This document shows, piece by piece, positions 48,663-58,304 of a stretch of DNA of 64,000 nt. Origin of the DNA: Methylosinus sp. H3A (lineage in GTDB: Bacteria; Pseudomonadota; Alphaproteobacteria; Rhizobiales; Beijerinckiaceae). A model generated the notes under the pieces. It had not been told where the DNA came from, searched no databases, and worked only from the letters and a program-made list of their open reading frames with translations. Position 1 is the first letter of the stretch; every line of letters starts with the position of its first letter. Made by a program: the position numbers and the translations under genes. The stretch covers positions 3,182,001 to 3,246,000 of the forward strand of contig NZ_JADNQW010000005.1 in assembly GCF_015709455.1 (NCBI RefSeq), given 5' to 3'.

Positions 48663-49130
48663 GTGAAGACGCTTCGCCGGGCGCTCGGCGCTGCACTGGC
48701 GCTCTCCTCGACCTCGGCGCTCGCCGGAGACGAGCCGCCGCTCAACCCCGCCGTGACGCAATTGACGATCGACGAGACCATTTGCGTTTCCGGCTGGACG
48801 AAGACGCAGCGCCCGCCGCAGTCGACGACGGGGCCGATAAAGCGGGCGCTGTTCCGAGGCGACGGCCTGCCTGATGAAGCATTCGAGAGCGCAATCCTCG
48901 ACCATGTGATTCCGCTCGAACTCGGCGGCTTCCTCGACGACGCCCGCAATTTCCAGCTCGAAGAGGCCGAGGAAGCGCGGGAGAAGGATCGGACGGAGCA
49001 TTGCCTCCGAAGGGCAGTTTGCGCCGGGCTCGTCACGCTCGCCGAGGCGCAGGCGGCGATCTGGCGGGATTGGCGCTCGGCGGCGGCGCTCTGCGGAGAT
49101 CGTCGGAGATCGGCCCGCGTCGCCGAATAG
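48663..49130 (+). CDS. Exported HNH-type nuclease-like protein
   Basis: 155 residues from GTG 48663, which places the signal peptide first (KTLRRALGAALALSSTSALA). The mature part (NPAVTQLTIDETICVSGWTK, ILDHVIPLELGGFLDDARNF, DRTEHCLRRAVCAGLVTLAE, AQAAIWRDW) matches secreted HNH endonuclease-like proteins in which DHxIPLELGG is the active-site frame. It may degrade DNA outside the cytoplasm or act as a phage exclusion or nutrient nuclease. Four Cys could form disulfides. Confidence 0.75.
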   Translation: MKTLRRALGAALALSSTSALAGDEPPLNPAVTQLTIDETICVSGWTKTQRPPQSTTGPIKRALFRGDGLPDEAFESAILDHVIPLELGGFLDDARNFQLEEAEEAREKDRTEHCLRRAVCAGLVTLAEAQAAIWRDWRSAAALCGDRRRSARVAE

Positions 49131-49376
49131 GCTCGGCCCAATTGGCCGGACATGACCCTAAGCGGTCTTTCCTCCATCTCGACCGCAATGGCTCATATGG
49201 GTGGAAAGTGGACAATCCTCGTCACCACGGTCAACGCTGCTCCTGACCGGAACCGGGCGCTCTGTCTCTTGCTAGCTTGTCGCGATATCGCTACTTAGTA
49301 AATGATCGCATCTACGCGCCTTCACAGAATAGCGTTTTTCGAACTGAACGTTTCCTTGCCCACCTCGAAAGCTTAC

Positions 49377-52300
49377 ATGCCTTCATCCGCAACCTTGGTC
49401 GATCTGCCCGACCGCCCGGCGTTGGAGCAGCTTAGTCGGGCGCTATGGTCGCGCGGAAGTTTGCGTGGGGCGGCGGTTCTCGTCGGTGCTGGCGTGAGCC
49501 GCGGAGGGGCACGACTTCTCTCCAACGACGCATCACCTCCGCCGTTATGGTTCGAATTGGCGGGCGAGATGGCGCAAGAACTCTACGGAGCGAAAAGCGC
49601 CAATGCTCCAAGGGATCCACTGCGGCTCGCAGAGGAGTTCCGCGCTGGGCTCGGCGACGCGGCACTCACGGATTTCCTGCGTCGCCGCATCCGCGATGAT
49701 ACCTTCGAACCAGGACCAATCCATCGCGACTTACTCGATCTGCCTTGGGCCGACGTGTTGACGACGAACTATGACACGCTGCTCGAAAGAGCGGCGCAGG
49801 ACGCTCGGCGCGGCTACGATCTCGTTCTTACCGAGCACGATCTTCCCCACGCCGGAGGCCCGCGAATTGTCAAGTTGCACGGCTCGCTGCGGGATGGCGC
49901 GGATGTCGTGATCTCAGAGGAGGACTACCGAACTTACCCGCAGCGCAGAGCGGCGTTCGTCAACACGGCCCGGCAGGTATTCATCGAGAACGAACTCTGC
50001 CTGCTCGGCTTCTCGGGCGACGACCCTAACTTCCTGCAATGGGCCGGGTGGGTGCGCGATCAATTGAGCGGCCGGGCTCGGCGGATTTATCTTGTCGGCG
50101 CACTCGACCTGCCGCCGGTCAAGCGGCGCTTGCTGGAGACGCGTGGAGTCGCTCCGATCGATCTTGCCCCTGCGGTTGCGGGCGAGCGGGCCGATCGGCG
50201 CCATGCCGCTGCGATCGGTTTGTTTCTCGCGCACCTCAAGGCAGCTCGACCCACAGAACCAGACGATTGGAAGCCAACGTCGTATCATAATTATCCGAGT
50301 TTACGTATCGGCGATCCTGATGCGTGGTCCCGCGACTTTCGAAATCCAGAAAAGGTCGTTGAAGCGTTTCGCGGGGTGCTCGCGATCTGGCGAGAGGACC
50401 GGCAAACGTGCCCAAGGTGGCTCGTCTGCCTGAACGACGTGCGTCAATCTATCAGGAATAGCACAATTACCGTCGATAATCCGGTTCTCGCCCTAGACAC
50501 CTTGCCCGAGAGCGAGCGTCGGGATGCCGTGTTGGAATTGGCCTGGCGCTACGACCGCGGGGCGCAGCCAGTCCCACCGTGGTTGGCTGAGCGCATGGAT
50601 GCGATTTCGACGCCCGCGGCGCTGGCCGACGCCGATCCGGAGCTCGTGGGCGCACTCGCCCGAGCTGTGCTGGGCGCAGCGCGTGCGAGCAATGACGAGG
50701 CTGTATTCGAGACCCGCGCAGCGCGCTTCGAATCGCTTGCCGCGCCGAGCGATTTGCCCGCCCTCGTCGCTCACGAGCGGTGCCTCTTCGCGCGCGACCG
50801 GCTCGATTTCGCCTTCGTGGCGGAAAACACGAGCAAGATTGACGGCGACGATCCCCTTTGGAGTCTACGGCGTGCAGCAATGCTTTATTGGGTCGGGGAG
50901 ATGGAGGCGGCCCAACGGACTGTCGGTGCGGCGGCCCGGGAGTTACGAGCGCGAGTTCTGCGTGATCCCGACAGCGTCGCGCTCCGTTCGCGTTTAGCTT
51001 GGGCAGTGATGTTGGTTAGCGTGGTGCGCTGGGAGGACGACGGGGGGCTACTTGCCGAATTGGACGGTCTGGATCGGTTGGCGCTGCGCGAATACGACCC
51101 GTGGAAGCAATTGCACGCCCTCGACGCAGAGAGCGATGAGCAACTCCGCAAGCGCATGGAAGCGAGACAGATTGAGCCTGGTTTCGAGGCGGGCACTTAC
51201 AGGGATAACGGCAACTCCGTCACCTTCGCTGACTCGGAGGTCACGACGCTTGGCGAGTTGCGCCATGTAGCCGAGCGAGCAGGACTGCCAATCCACACAC
51301 AGCATGTGAACGTACTCGGTACCCGCCTTGCGGACGCGTTGCGGCTCGTTTTCGAGCCGACTGCGGCGTGGCATGCTGCGTTTCTCTCGACGCAGCCGGA
51401 TTACTCCAAGGGGCCGATCGATATTCATCTCGGTCGCATAGCCGTCGCCCGTCTTGATGAGAAAGCGGTCGCGGAGCTTCGGAAACGGCTAGAACACGCG
51501 ATCACCTATTGGTGCGCCCGCCTACGCAGCAAAGGCAACGACTACAAAGACGTTGACGTACTACGCCTCTACGTCGAGGCGTTGTCCCGAGTGGCGGCGC
51601 GCGACGACGCCGACAACGCCAAAGCGCACGTACGCCTTGCGGTAGAATTGGCGACAGACGGCGGACTGAAGCATTGGCGGATGAACGAACCAATTGGCCA
51701 CCTGCTAAAGCGCGCGGTTGATGCCGTGCCCACCGATGAGCGGGGTGAATTGTCATCCGAACTGTTGCGCTTCCCTCTGGCTGTGGAGCGAGACACCAGC
51801 ATTCCGCCGGGTTCGTGGTACGACCCCGGTGAGGACGCCTACCGCTTCGTTCGCCGAAGCGGGAATGAAGCCATCTTCGACGCTCGCGTGGCCGCGTTCC
51901 TTCGCCATCTAGTTGATGGCGGACCCTCTCGGACAGAGGCGGCCGTGCGCCTGCTTTACCTGCACGAAAGAGAGCAGCTGAAGAGTGATCAGGTTTCCTC
52001 GTTCGCCGACGCCCTCTGGAAAGACATCCCACCGGGCAGTAATGATCTGCCCAAGGGCTTAAATCTGCTCTCGCATGCGTTCCTCATTGCGCCCGCGCCG
52101 CCGACCATCGACGCCCGCGCGCGCGTCTACTCGCACTTTTACGGACCCGGCGACGGAGCGGACCCTATCCACCTTGTGGCCGCGGCCTCGGGCCGAAAGC
52201 CTTACATGCAGCCAACCGAATCGGACGCGGTCCGATTGTTCCGCAAAGTGGCTGGTTGGCGTCCAGAAAAGCCGGTTTCCGACGTCTTACGCAACGCCCT

Positions 52301-52988
52301 CGTTCATGTGGCCCGACAGGAAAACAGCCGGCTGATGGCCTTCATCCTCGGCATCGTTGCTGCGCCCGCGCTTGGCAAGCATGATCGTTCAGTTGAGCAG
52401 GCCGAGGCCGCACTGACCTTTCTGCACGAGACCGGCTTGCCGGAAGCGCTCTCCTCGTTGCCTGTGTTCTACGGTGTGGACGCGAACATTAATCGCCGGA
52501 TCGAGGCGGCATTTGTACGGCCACTAGCGATCGGCGACCGCAGGGCCACGCCCGCTGCTGTCGACGCACTTGACCGCTGGCTGCGTCTATCCGAAATCGA
52601 TCAAGCACCCCCCCTGCCTGATGTCCTGCGCGACAGGGCGCTGCGGGCCTTTGAGCGTGGGCGGATTGGCGGACTGGGTAGTCTCATCTATCTCGCGCGT
52701 CGCCTGATCGAGGCGGACCGCTGCGGCAGTGCTGAACTCGATCGCATCACCGAAATGCTCGATGAACTCCGCGAGGCGACAGACTACGGTCCGCCCGATG
52801 GCGACGGCCATATTCAGTCCGACAGGGCCGTTTCCTTACCTCTCGCCCGCGCCGAGTGCGTCCGACTTGCACGAGCGCTTGAACGAAAAGGAGTGACAAC
52901 CGAGCCGGTCCATGCGTGGCGCGAACTCGCCGCTCGCGACCCACTTCCCGAAGTTCGTGAAGCCACGCGTGACGTGACGGACGAATGA
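49377..52988 (+). CDS. Large SIR2-domain protein, candidate anti-phage NADase effector
   Basis: 1203 residues from ATG 49377 (49302 is an alternative). The N-terminal SIR2_2 domain shows AAVLVGAGVSRGGA (about 35-42), LTTNYDTLLERA (130-133), IVKLHGSLRDG (His168) and LLGFSGDDPNFLQW (211-217), the NAD-binding and catalytic positions. The ~900-residue C-terminal part is helical, repeat-like and without a recognised domain. SIR2 proteins of 1000-1250 residues such as DSR1/DSR2 and others deplete NAD+ on sensing phage; single-gene format fits. It has fewer CG-biased codons than neighbours and sits in the island with phage antirepressor debris. No second defence gene is adjacent, so a DSR-like role is inference. 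Confidence 0.8.
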   Translation: MPSSATLVDLPDRPALEQLSRALWSRGSLRGAAVLVGAGVSRGGARLLSNDASPPPLWFELAGEMAQELYGAKSANAPRDPLRLAEEFRAGLGDAALTDFLRRRIRDDTFEPGPIHRDLLDLPWADVLTTNYDTLLERAAQDARRGYDLVLTEHDLPHAGGPRIVKLHGSLRDGADVVISEEDYRTYPQRRAAFVNTARQVFIENELCLLGFSGDDPNFLQWAGWVRDQLSGRARRIYLVGALDLPPVKRRLLETRGVAPIDLAPAVAGERADRRHAAAIGLFLAHLKAARPTEPDDWKPTSYHNYPSLRIGDPDAWSRDFRNPEKVVEAFRGVLAIWREDRQTCPRWLVCLNDVRQSIRNSTITVDNPVLALDTLPESERRDAVLELAWRYDRGAQPVPPWLAERMDAISTPAALADADPELVGALARAVLGAARASNDEAVFETRAARFESLAAPSDLPALVAHERCLFARDRLDFAFVAENTSKIDGDDPLWSLRRAAMLYWVGEMEAAQRTVGAAARELRARVLRDPDSVALRSRLAWAVMLVSVVRWEDDGGLLAELDGLDRLALREYDPWKQLHALDAESDEQLRKRMEARQIEPGFEAGTYRDNGNSVTFADSEVTTLGELRHVAERAGLPIHTQHVNVLGTRLADALRLVFEPTAAWHAAFLSTQPDYSKGPIDIHLGRIAVARLDEKAVAELRKRLEHAITYWCARLRSKGNDYKDVDVLRLYVEALSRVAARDDADNAKAHVRLAVELATDGGLKHWRMNEPIGHLLKRAVDAVPTDERGELSSELLRFPLAVERDTSIPPGSWYDPGEDAYRFVRRSGNEAIFDARVAAFLRHLVDGGPSRTEAAVRLLYLHEREQLKSDQVSSFADALWKDIPPGSNDLPKGLNLLSHAFLIAPAPPTIDARARVYSHFYGPGDGADPIHLVAAASGRKPYMQPTESDAVRLFRKVAGWRPEKPVSDVLRNALVHVARQENSRLMAFILGIVAAPALGKHDRSVEQAEAALTFLHETGLPEALSSLPVFYGVDANINRRIEAAFVRPLAIGDRRATPAAVDALDRWLRLSEIDQAPPLPDVLRDRALRAFERGRIGGLGSLIYLARRLIEADRCGSAELDRITEMLDELREATDYGPPDGDGHIQSDRAVSLPLARAECVRLARALERKGVTTEPVHAWRELAARDPLPEVREATRDVTDE

Positions 52989-53143
52989 CACTGGCATAGC
53001 GTCTGGGTCGAAAATCAAATTGCCGCTCTTAGCGCTTGCTCGACGGTGGGAAAAGCGGATGAGAATGTCAGCCATCGGCCTATTTCAGTCTTCGACCACC
53101 CATTCAAGAACGTCCGCCCCTGGCGCGACCTCCCCGTTCCACC

Positions 53144-53221
53144 ATGGGCTTCACCAGCGAGAAGGCGCTCCGCTGGAAACTGAAATACATCGACGCATTC
53201 AACCAGATGGAAGCCGATTGA
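53144..53221 (+). pseudogene. C-terminal end of a Rha-type phage regulator
   Basis: The frame MGFTSEKALRWKLKYIDAFN then QMEAD-stop matches the end of Rha-family phage regulatory proteins. The N-terminal ~100 residues are missing. Confidence 0.6.
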
Positions 53222-53228
53222 GCATTCG

Positions 53229-53532
53229 ATGGTGGCTATCGCCGATATCGCCATGATGGAAATGGAAGGCGAGGCGCGCGCCCGCGATCTCGACATTGCG
53301 GAACGGCTCGGGTTCGAGCGGCCGCGCGATATCCGCAAGCTGATCGAGCGCAATATCGCGGAACTTCAACGGTATGGGGCAGCGCGCCACCGTGGCGCGC
53401 TGCTAAATCGTCCGCAGGGCGGGACCGTCGGAAGTCCAGGAATACTGGCTCAACGAGCCCCAGGCGCTCTTGATCGCGATGCGCTCGGATGCGGAACTGG
53501 AGCCGGCCGTCCGCGGAATGCTTCGCCGGTAG
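53229..53532 (+). pseudogene. Phage antirepressor-like gene, frameshifted
   Basis: Frame 1 reads MMEMEGEARARDLDIAERLG, ERPRDIRKLIERNIAELQRYG. After a shift at about 53420, another frame reads EVQEYWLNEPQALLIAMRSD, AELEPAVRGMLRR-stop. Together they cover the N-terminal DNA-binding domain common to phage antirepressors. The gene is broken and lacks a C-terminal domain. The following 53533-53831 shows no gene. Confidence 0.6.
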
Positions 53533-53831
53533 GTCGCCGCGGAACGTCCCACGTCGCGCCGATCGCGCCCCATAGCGCAGCCGTCCTTCGGGTGACAATC
53601 CGCGCCCATGCCTTCGGGCGTCAATAACGAGCCGCGCCCTTCGGGTGACACCGCCGGTGCCGGAACCTTTGAACTCTATGAGAACAGGGCGCACAGGCGC
53701 GCGCCTTCCCCTTGCGAGGGCGTCTTTTGACGAATCTGTGATTTTCGCGGAGATTGACCGGCGAACGGGGGGCAGCCTGCCAGCCTTCCCCCCGTTCTAG
53801 CACTCCGCAACGTGTCGAAGGACGCTGCGAA

Positions 53832-54479
53832 ATGGTCTCGGAAAATTCTGGGCGAAAGCCGCCCGGAAGGCAAGGCGCGTCCGCGCGCCTGGACGCATGG
53901 ATTGCCCAAGTCTTTGGAGACAAGGGCCTCCCCAGGAATGCGCTGCATGTCGCGCAGGCGCTTCGGCAGTTCCTCAACCGCGCGACCCTCACGGCATGGC
54001 CCGCCGTCGGCACACTCGCGAAAATCGCCGGCCTTTCCGTCCGAACCGTCCAGCGGCTCTTGCGTGCAATGAAGGGCGCGGGCCACCTGTCGATTGAGGA
54101 CAATGCGGCTCGGTTCGGCTGCAACCTCTTCGGCGCTCGGCTCCTTCCCGAGACCGAGGCCGCCTTGGCGAAGCCCGCCGCTGATCGCCGACCCGAGGTC
54201 GAGCTCCACCCGGCCGAGCTGTCGCTCAATCCTCGTCGAGAAAATGGAAGTCGCGCCGATCGGCCTGGACGCGAGACCGCGCCGGCGAGCGGACCCGCGC
54301 CGCCCGGCTTCGCTCGCGACCGCGTGAGAGTGGAGACGAAGAGCCCGCTCTGGGAAGTCGTCGCCGGGCTCTACCGGCGAGAGGTCAATCGCCTCGGTCC
54401 GCCCCTCGTCAACTTCGGCTGGCGCTTCTCCCGCGACATGGTGGAGAGGGCCGAGGCCATTCTCGCGACGACGGGGTGA
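53832..54479 (+). CDS. Helix-turn-helix protein, replication-initiator-like
   Basis: About 215 residues from ATG 53832. A central helix-turn-helix (LTAWPAVGTLAKIAGLSVRT, VQRLLRAMKGAGHLSI) is of the kind found in phage or plasmid replication proteins and in the HTH_36 family. The C-terminal part (PLWEVVAGLYRREVNRLGPP, GWRFSRDMVERAEAILA) is helical. Last island gene before tRNA-Arg. Role in replication or regulation is inferred. Confidence 0.65.
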   Translation: MVSENSGRKPPGRQGASARLDAWIAQVFGDKGLPRNALHVAQALRQFLNRATLTAWPAVGTLAKIAGLSVRTVQRLLRAMKGAGHLSIEDNAARFGCNLFGARLLPETEAALAKPAADRRPEVELHPAELSLNPRRENGSRADRPGRETAPASGPAPPGFARDRVRVETKSPLWEVVAGLYRREVNRLGPPLVNFGWRFSRDMVERAEAILATTG

Positions 54480-54601
54480 GGGGGCGGGGAGGGCTCGAAA
54501 TCGCCCCGGTTTGTGCCGCCGTGGTTCCGTGGAATTTTCCGGCGCTCTCTCGGCTCTTTGCGCCATCCGTCGAAAACCTTTGTCTCATAAGGTGTTACGA
54601 A

Positions 54602-54678
<77 letters not shown>

Positions 54679-54835
54679 GCGAGGCTTCGCGCCTTCACTA
54701 CCGCAAGCGGGCGTGGCCTGCAATCGGGCTCGTGCGGCTTTCCGGCTTTTCGCTTGTTGTCGGTGGCCGCATCGGCGGGCTTTCCGGTCGAATGGAATCG
54801 TTCGAGCGATCAGAATTCTCTCCATACGAGAATCC

Positions 54836-54873
54836 AGACCAGTTTCCGATCCAAACGGATCGGAAACTGGTCT
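54836..54873 (-). repeat. Perfect 17-bp inverted repeat after the PilZ gene
   Basis: AGACCAGTTTCCGATCC (54836-54852) and GGATCGGAAACTGGTCT (54857-54873) are exact reverse complements around a four-base loop. It overlaps the PilZ stop codon by two bases. No T-tract follows. It may act as a transcript end or be a copy of a dispersed palindromic element. Confidence 0.8.
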
Positions 54874-55483
54874 AAAGCTCTATGTCCTCGTCGAATATCT
54901 CGAGCGGCAAAAGACGGCGGAATCGTACCGCGAAACCGTCCTCGGTCTGGCGAATGACCTCCGCTTGTGTCCTTTTGCCGATCGTGATCTTCTCGCCGGG
55001 CGGAACCTGCACCTCGGTCCTCAGCGAGGCGCCGCTGCGCGATAAATCGAGAATCTCGCAGGGCAGGGTCACCTGCGCCACCGTAAATGTCGTGAATCGC
55101 CGTTTGGGCTGCAGCCGCTCATGGGCGCGGCATCGCGCGGAGTCCGGCGCGAAATGGCGCGTCAGCCATGCGAATTGCATGGCGACATGGGCCCGCGGTC
55201 GATCCGCTATCTCGAGGTCCAGAGTGAAGCCGCCGTCGAAGATGCGAATCACGGCCCCGTCGAAGCGGCCCCAACGGTCGAGATCGAGAGATATCTTGTC
55301 GCCGACAGCGGGCCGGTAGTCGCTGCGCAAGGCGACGATCTCCGCCGACATGTCGATGGTGCGGCAGGGGTGGCGGCGCTGGTCGGGCGGCAGGGAGAAG
55401 CGGCCGTCGAACCTCGGCTCGGCGATCGTCTCGGCGGCGAGGCGCTCCTCCCCGTTCTTCGGGCGAAAATCATGTCGTCCCAC
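54872..55483 (-). CDS. Tandem PilZ-domain protein
   Basis: 203 residues. Two PilZ-like units: one around QRRHPCRTIDMSAEIVALRS (residues about 35-55) with VIRIFDGGFTLDLEI, the other around KRRFTTFTVAQVTLPCEILD, LSRSGASLRTEV and GFAVRFRRL. PilZ domains bind cyclic di-GMP through RxxxR and D/NxSxxG. The first unit has DMSAEI rather than DxSxxG, and the second has DLSRSG, so only the second may bind well. Cytosolic. Role in motility, surface or envelope control is inferred. Confidence 0.8.
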   Translation of the reverse strand: MGRHDFRPKNGEERLAAETIAEPRFDGRFSLPPDQRRHPCRTIDMSAEIVALRSDYRPAVGDKISLDLDRWGRFDGAVIRIFDGGFTLDLEIADRPRAHVAMQFAWLTRHFAPDSARCRAHERLQPKRRFTTFTVAQVTLPCEILDLSRSGASLRTEVQVPPGEKITIGKRTQAEVIRQTEDGFAVRFRRLLPLEIFDEDIEL

Positions 55484-55729
55484 GGCCGTCGCTCCACATG
55501 CGCGGCGCCCGCCAGTCGCTCATCGACTGGGGCGCTGACGAATTGCGGCCGCTGCACGACCGATAATATATAGAAATCTCAATGTGTTATACCTGGCTGC
55601 GGCGCGCCGCCGTCGGGGCTAGATTAATCATTATAGAGGCGATACGTAAATCGGGCTTGAATCGAAGCGACGCAATTGACGACGTCTCGCTCAGTGACGT
55701 CGGCGCGCGCTTGCGCTAGAAGGCGGGTC

Positions 55730-56113
55730 ATGCGCGCGCTGCTTCTCATCTTTTTCGGGGCCGGATTGGGCGGAGTCCTGAGGCATTTCGTCAATATTTG
55801 GTGCCAACGCTGGCTGGGCGCTCAATTGCCCTGGGGCGTTTTCGTCATCAACGTCACCGGCTCTCTCGCCATGGGGCTCGCCGCCGGCTATTTCGCCTTC
55901 AAGGCGGGGACGGGGTGGTCGCAGTCGATGCGGCTGTTCGTCACCACGGGCCTGCTCGGAGGCTATACGACTTTCTCCGCTTTCTCGCTCGACGCCGCCA
56001 CTCTGATCGAGCGCGGCGACATGCTCTCGGCGGGGCTCTATGTCGGCGGCTCGGTCGGCCTGTCCATAGCGTCGCTGTTCCTCGGCCTCTATCTGGTGAG
56101 GGCGCTGACGTGA
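55730..56113 (+). CDS. crcB: CrcB fluoride channel subunit
   Basis: 127 residues with four helices (LLLIFFGAGLGGVLRHFVNI, WGVFVINVTGSLAMGLAAGY, LFVTTGLLGGYTTFSAFSLD, GLYVGGSVGLSIASLFLGLY). GGxxRY-like start, FxxNxxGSfxmG and GGYTTFSAFSLD are Fluc signatures. It exports fluoride as a dimer in the membrane. The stop overlaps the rluC start (GTGA). No fluoride riboswitch was recognised in the preceding 150 bases. Confidence 0.95.
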   Translation: MRALLLIFFGAGLGGVLRHFVNIWCQRWLGAQLPWGVFVINVTGSLAMGLAAGYFAFKAGTGWSQSMRLFVTTGLLGGYTTFSAFSLDAATLIERGDMLSAGLYVGGSVGLSIASLFLGLYLVRALT

Positions 56114-57207
56114 GCGCGGCCGGGGCGGAGGCGCCGCAATCGACGCCGGTGCAGACGCTGATCGTCGAGGAGGATGAGGCGGGCCTGCGGCTCGACCGCT
56201 GGTTCAAGCGTCGATTCCCGGCGCTCGCTCTGTCGCATCTGGCCAAAATTTGCCGCAAGGGCGAGGTGCGCGTCGACGGCAAGCGCGCCGACACGTCTAC
56301 GCGGCTCGAGCAAAACCAGAAGATCCGTGTGCCGCCGCTCAAACTGGAGACAGTCGCGGCGCCGGCGGTTTTGCGCGCAAGGCCGGAGGACGCCCGCGAC
56401 CTCGCCGAAATGACGCTGTTCGAGGATGCGCATCTCATCGTGCTGAACAAGCCCTATGGTCTCGCCGTCCAAGGCGGCTCGGGCATGAAGCGGCATATAG
56501 ACGGCATGCTCGAATCGCTGGCCCAAGGGGACAAGCGGCCGGTGCTGGTGCATCGGCTCGACCGCGACACCTCGGGCGTCTTGCTCATCGCCAAGAATCG
56601 GCGCACCGCCGCCGATCTCGGCGAGATCTTCCGCTCGCGCCAGGCCCAGAAAATCTATTGGGCGCTGGTCGAGGGCGTCCCCAAGCCGGCGCAGGGACGC
56701 GTCTCGCTCTATCTCGCCAAAGGCGCGGATATGGGTGAGGAGCGCTCCCGCCGCGGGGGCGATCGCCGCGCCGCCGAGCCCTCTGACGCGAGGGAGAAAA
56801 TGCGCGTCGCCCGGCATGGGGACGAGGGGGCGCAGCACTCGCTGACCTATTACGCCATCGTCGACAAGGCCGCGCCGCGTTGCGCCTGGCTGTCGATGAA
56901 GCCCTTGACCGGGCGCACGCATCAGCTCCGCGCCCATGCGGAGGCGATCGGCTGTCCGATTTTCGGCGACCCCAAATATGGCCACAGGCCGGAGGACGAG
57001 GTCCGCCGCCGCGATCCCATGCGCGCCATGCCCTCTGAGCTCGAGCCCAAGCTGCATCTTTTGGCGCGGCGGCTGATCCTGCCGCATCCCAAGGGCGGAA
57101 CGCTCGACGTCACCGCGCCGCTGCCGCCGCATATGAAAAAGAGCTGGGACTTTTTCGGCTTCGATATCGCGCAGGATGACCCCATATCGGCGGCTCCGGA
57201 CGCGTGA
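56110..57207 (+). CDS. rluC: RluC/RluD-type 23S rRNA pseudouridine synthase
   Basis: 365 residues from GTG 56110. An S4 RNA-binding domain (LRLDRWFKRRFPALALSHLA, GEVRVDGKRADTSTRLEQNQ) is followed by the catalytic domain with VHRLDRDTSGVLLIAKN (catalytic Asp) and LKPTGRTHQLRAH-type motif MKPLTGRTHQLRAHAEAIG. An insert of about 35 charged residues (DMGEERSRRGGDRRAAEPSD) interrupts the core. It modifies U in 23S rRNA; the exact sites are not deducible. Coupled to crcB by a four-base overlap. Confidence 0.93.
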   Translation: MSAAGAEAPQSTPVQTLIVEEDEAGLRLDRWFKRRFPALALSHLAKICRKGEVRVDGKRADTSTRLEQNQKIRVPPLKLETVAAPAVLRARPEDARDLAEMTLFEDAHLIVLNKPYGLAVQGGSGMKRHIDGMLESLAQGDKRPVLVHRLDRDTSGVLLIAKNRRTAADLGEIFRSRQAQKIYWALVEGVPKPAQGRVSLYLAKGADMGEERSRRGGDRRAAEPSDAREKMRVARHGDEGAQHSLTYYAIVDKAAPRCAWLSMKPLTGRTHQLRAHAEAIGCPIFGDPKYGHRPEDEVRRRDPMRAMPSELEPKLHLLARRLILPHPKGGTLDVTAPLPPHMKKSWDFFGFDIAQDDPISAAPDA

Positions 57208-57250
57208 GCCCGTCGACGTCTCGTCGATCATGCGCTCATCTATTGAAAAA

Positions 57251-57275
57251 GGCGGGATTTCGACGAAATCCCGCC
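57251..57275 (-). terminator. Hairpin between rluC and the ATP12 gene
   Basis: GGCGGGATTT and AAATCCCGCC form a ten-pair stem. On the minus strand it is followed by TTTTTC, so the terminator orientation is minus, although no minus-strand gene is seen upstream of it. On the plus strand it ends eight bases before GAGGAG and so might affect translation of the next gene. Confidence 0.5.
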
Positions 57276-57288
57276 GAGGAGACCGTTC

Positions 57289-58107
57289 ATGTCCCGTGAA
57301 AGCGAAAATCTCGCCGAAGGCTTGTTCGTGCCGAATGAGGAGCGCAATCCGCTGCGCGCCGCGGTTCAGGGGGCGCGGCCCGAATTGCCGAAGCGATTCT
57401 ATAAGTCGTCGAGCGTCGGCGAGGCCGAAGGCGGTTATGCCGTTCTGCTCGACGGCAGGACGGTCAAGACGCCGGCGCGGCGGACATTGACGACGCCGTC
57501 GGCACCGCTGACATCGGCTCTCGCCGCGGAATGGGCGGCGCAGGGCGAAAGGCTGAACCCTTCATCCATGCCGCTGACTCGGCTCGTTAATTCGGCGATC
57601 GACGGGGTCGTGGAGCGGATCGAGGAGGTCGCCGCCGACGTCGCCAAATACGCGGGATCAGACCTCGTGAGCTATCGCGCCGACGAGCCTGCCGGCCTCG
57701 CCGCGGCCCAGGCCGAGGCCTGGGATCCGCTGCTCGCTTTCGCGCGGGAGCGGCTCGGCGCGGAGCTCGCCGCGACCTCGGGCGTGATGTTTCTCACCCA
57801 ACCGCCAGAGGCTATGGCTGCGGTCGCCTCGGCCGTGCGCGCTTATGCGGGGGAGGGGGCCGGGGCGCCCTTTCGGCTGGCGGCGCTGCACACGATGACG
57901 ACGCTGACCGGCTCCTGCCTCATCGCTCTTGCGGTGGCGCTCGGCGAAATGGATGCGGAAGCCGCCTGGGCCGTCGCCCATATCGACGAGGACTATCAGA
58001 TGAAAGCCTGGGGCGCGGACGCCGAGGCGGTGGCGCGCCGGGCGCGGCGATTTGAGGAGATGAAGGCCGCCGCCCGGATCGCCGAATTCTTCGGCGACGC
58101 CGCCTGA
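57289..58107 (+). CDS. ATP12-family F1-ATPase assembly chaperone
   Basis: 272 residues. [70 protein letters not shown] and [20 protein letters not shown] follow the ATP12 pattern closely. The family binds F1 alpha subunits during assembly; common in alphaproteobacteria and mitochondria. GAGGAG lies seven bases before the ATG. About 200 bases precede nuoA. Confidence 0.93.
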   Translation: MSRESENLAEGLFVPNEERNPLRAAVQGARPELPKRFYKSSSVGEAEGGYAVLLDGRTVKTPARRTLTTPSAPLTSALAAEWAAQGERLNPSSMPLTRLVNSAIDGVVERIEEVAADVAKYAGSDLVSYRADEPAGLAAAQAEAWDPLLAFARERLGAELAATSGVMFLTQPPEAMAAVASAVRAYAGEGAGAPFRLAALHTMTTLTGSCLIALAVALGEMDAEAAWAVAHIDEDYQMKAWGADAEAVARRARRFEEMKAAARIAEFFGDAA

Positions 58108-58304
58108 TTTACGGGCGCCGGCGCGCATTTTCTCGCCCCGCCGGGGCGGGCGTAAGGCCCGCCCGCCCAATCCCTTCGGTAAAGACGCGCTCGGCTCTTG
58201 CTTTGACCTATACGCTGGGTTACGGAACGCGCGGTCAGACGGCGCCCGGGGCTCCCGCCCCGAGAAACACCGCGCCGCCCCCGCCGCAAACGTCGGACAT
58301 CGCC

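Noticed and set aside
55574..55729. Fluoride riboswitch before crcB
   Set aside because: The conserved pseudoknot bases of the crcB motif could not be found; nothing beyond ordinary intergenic sequence seen.
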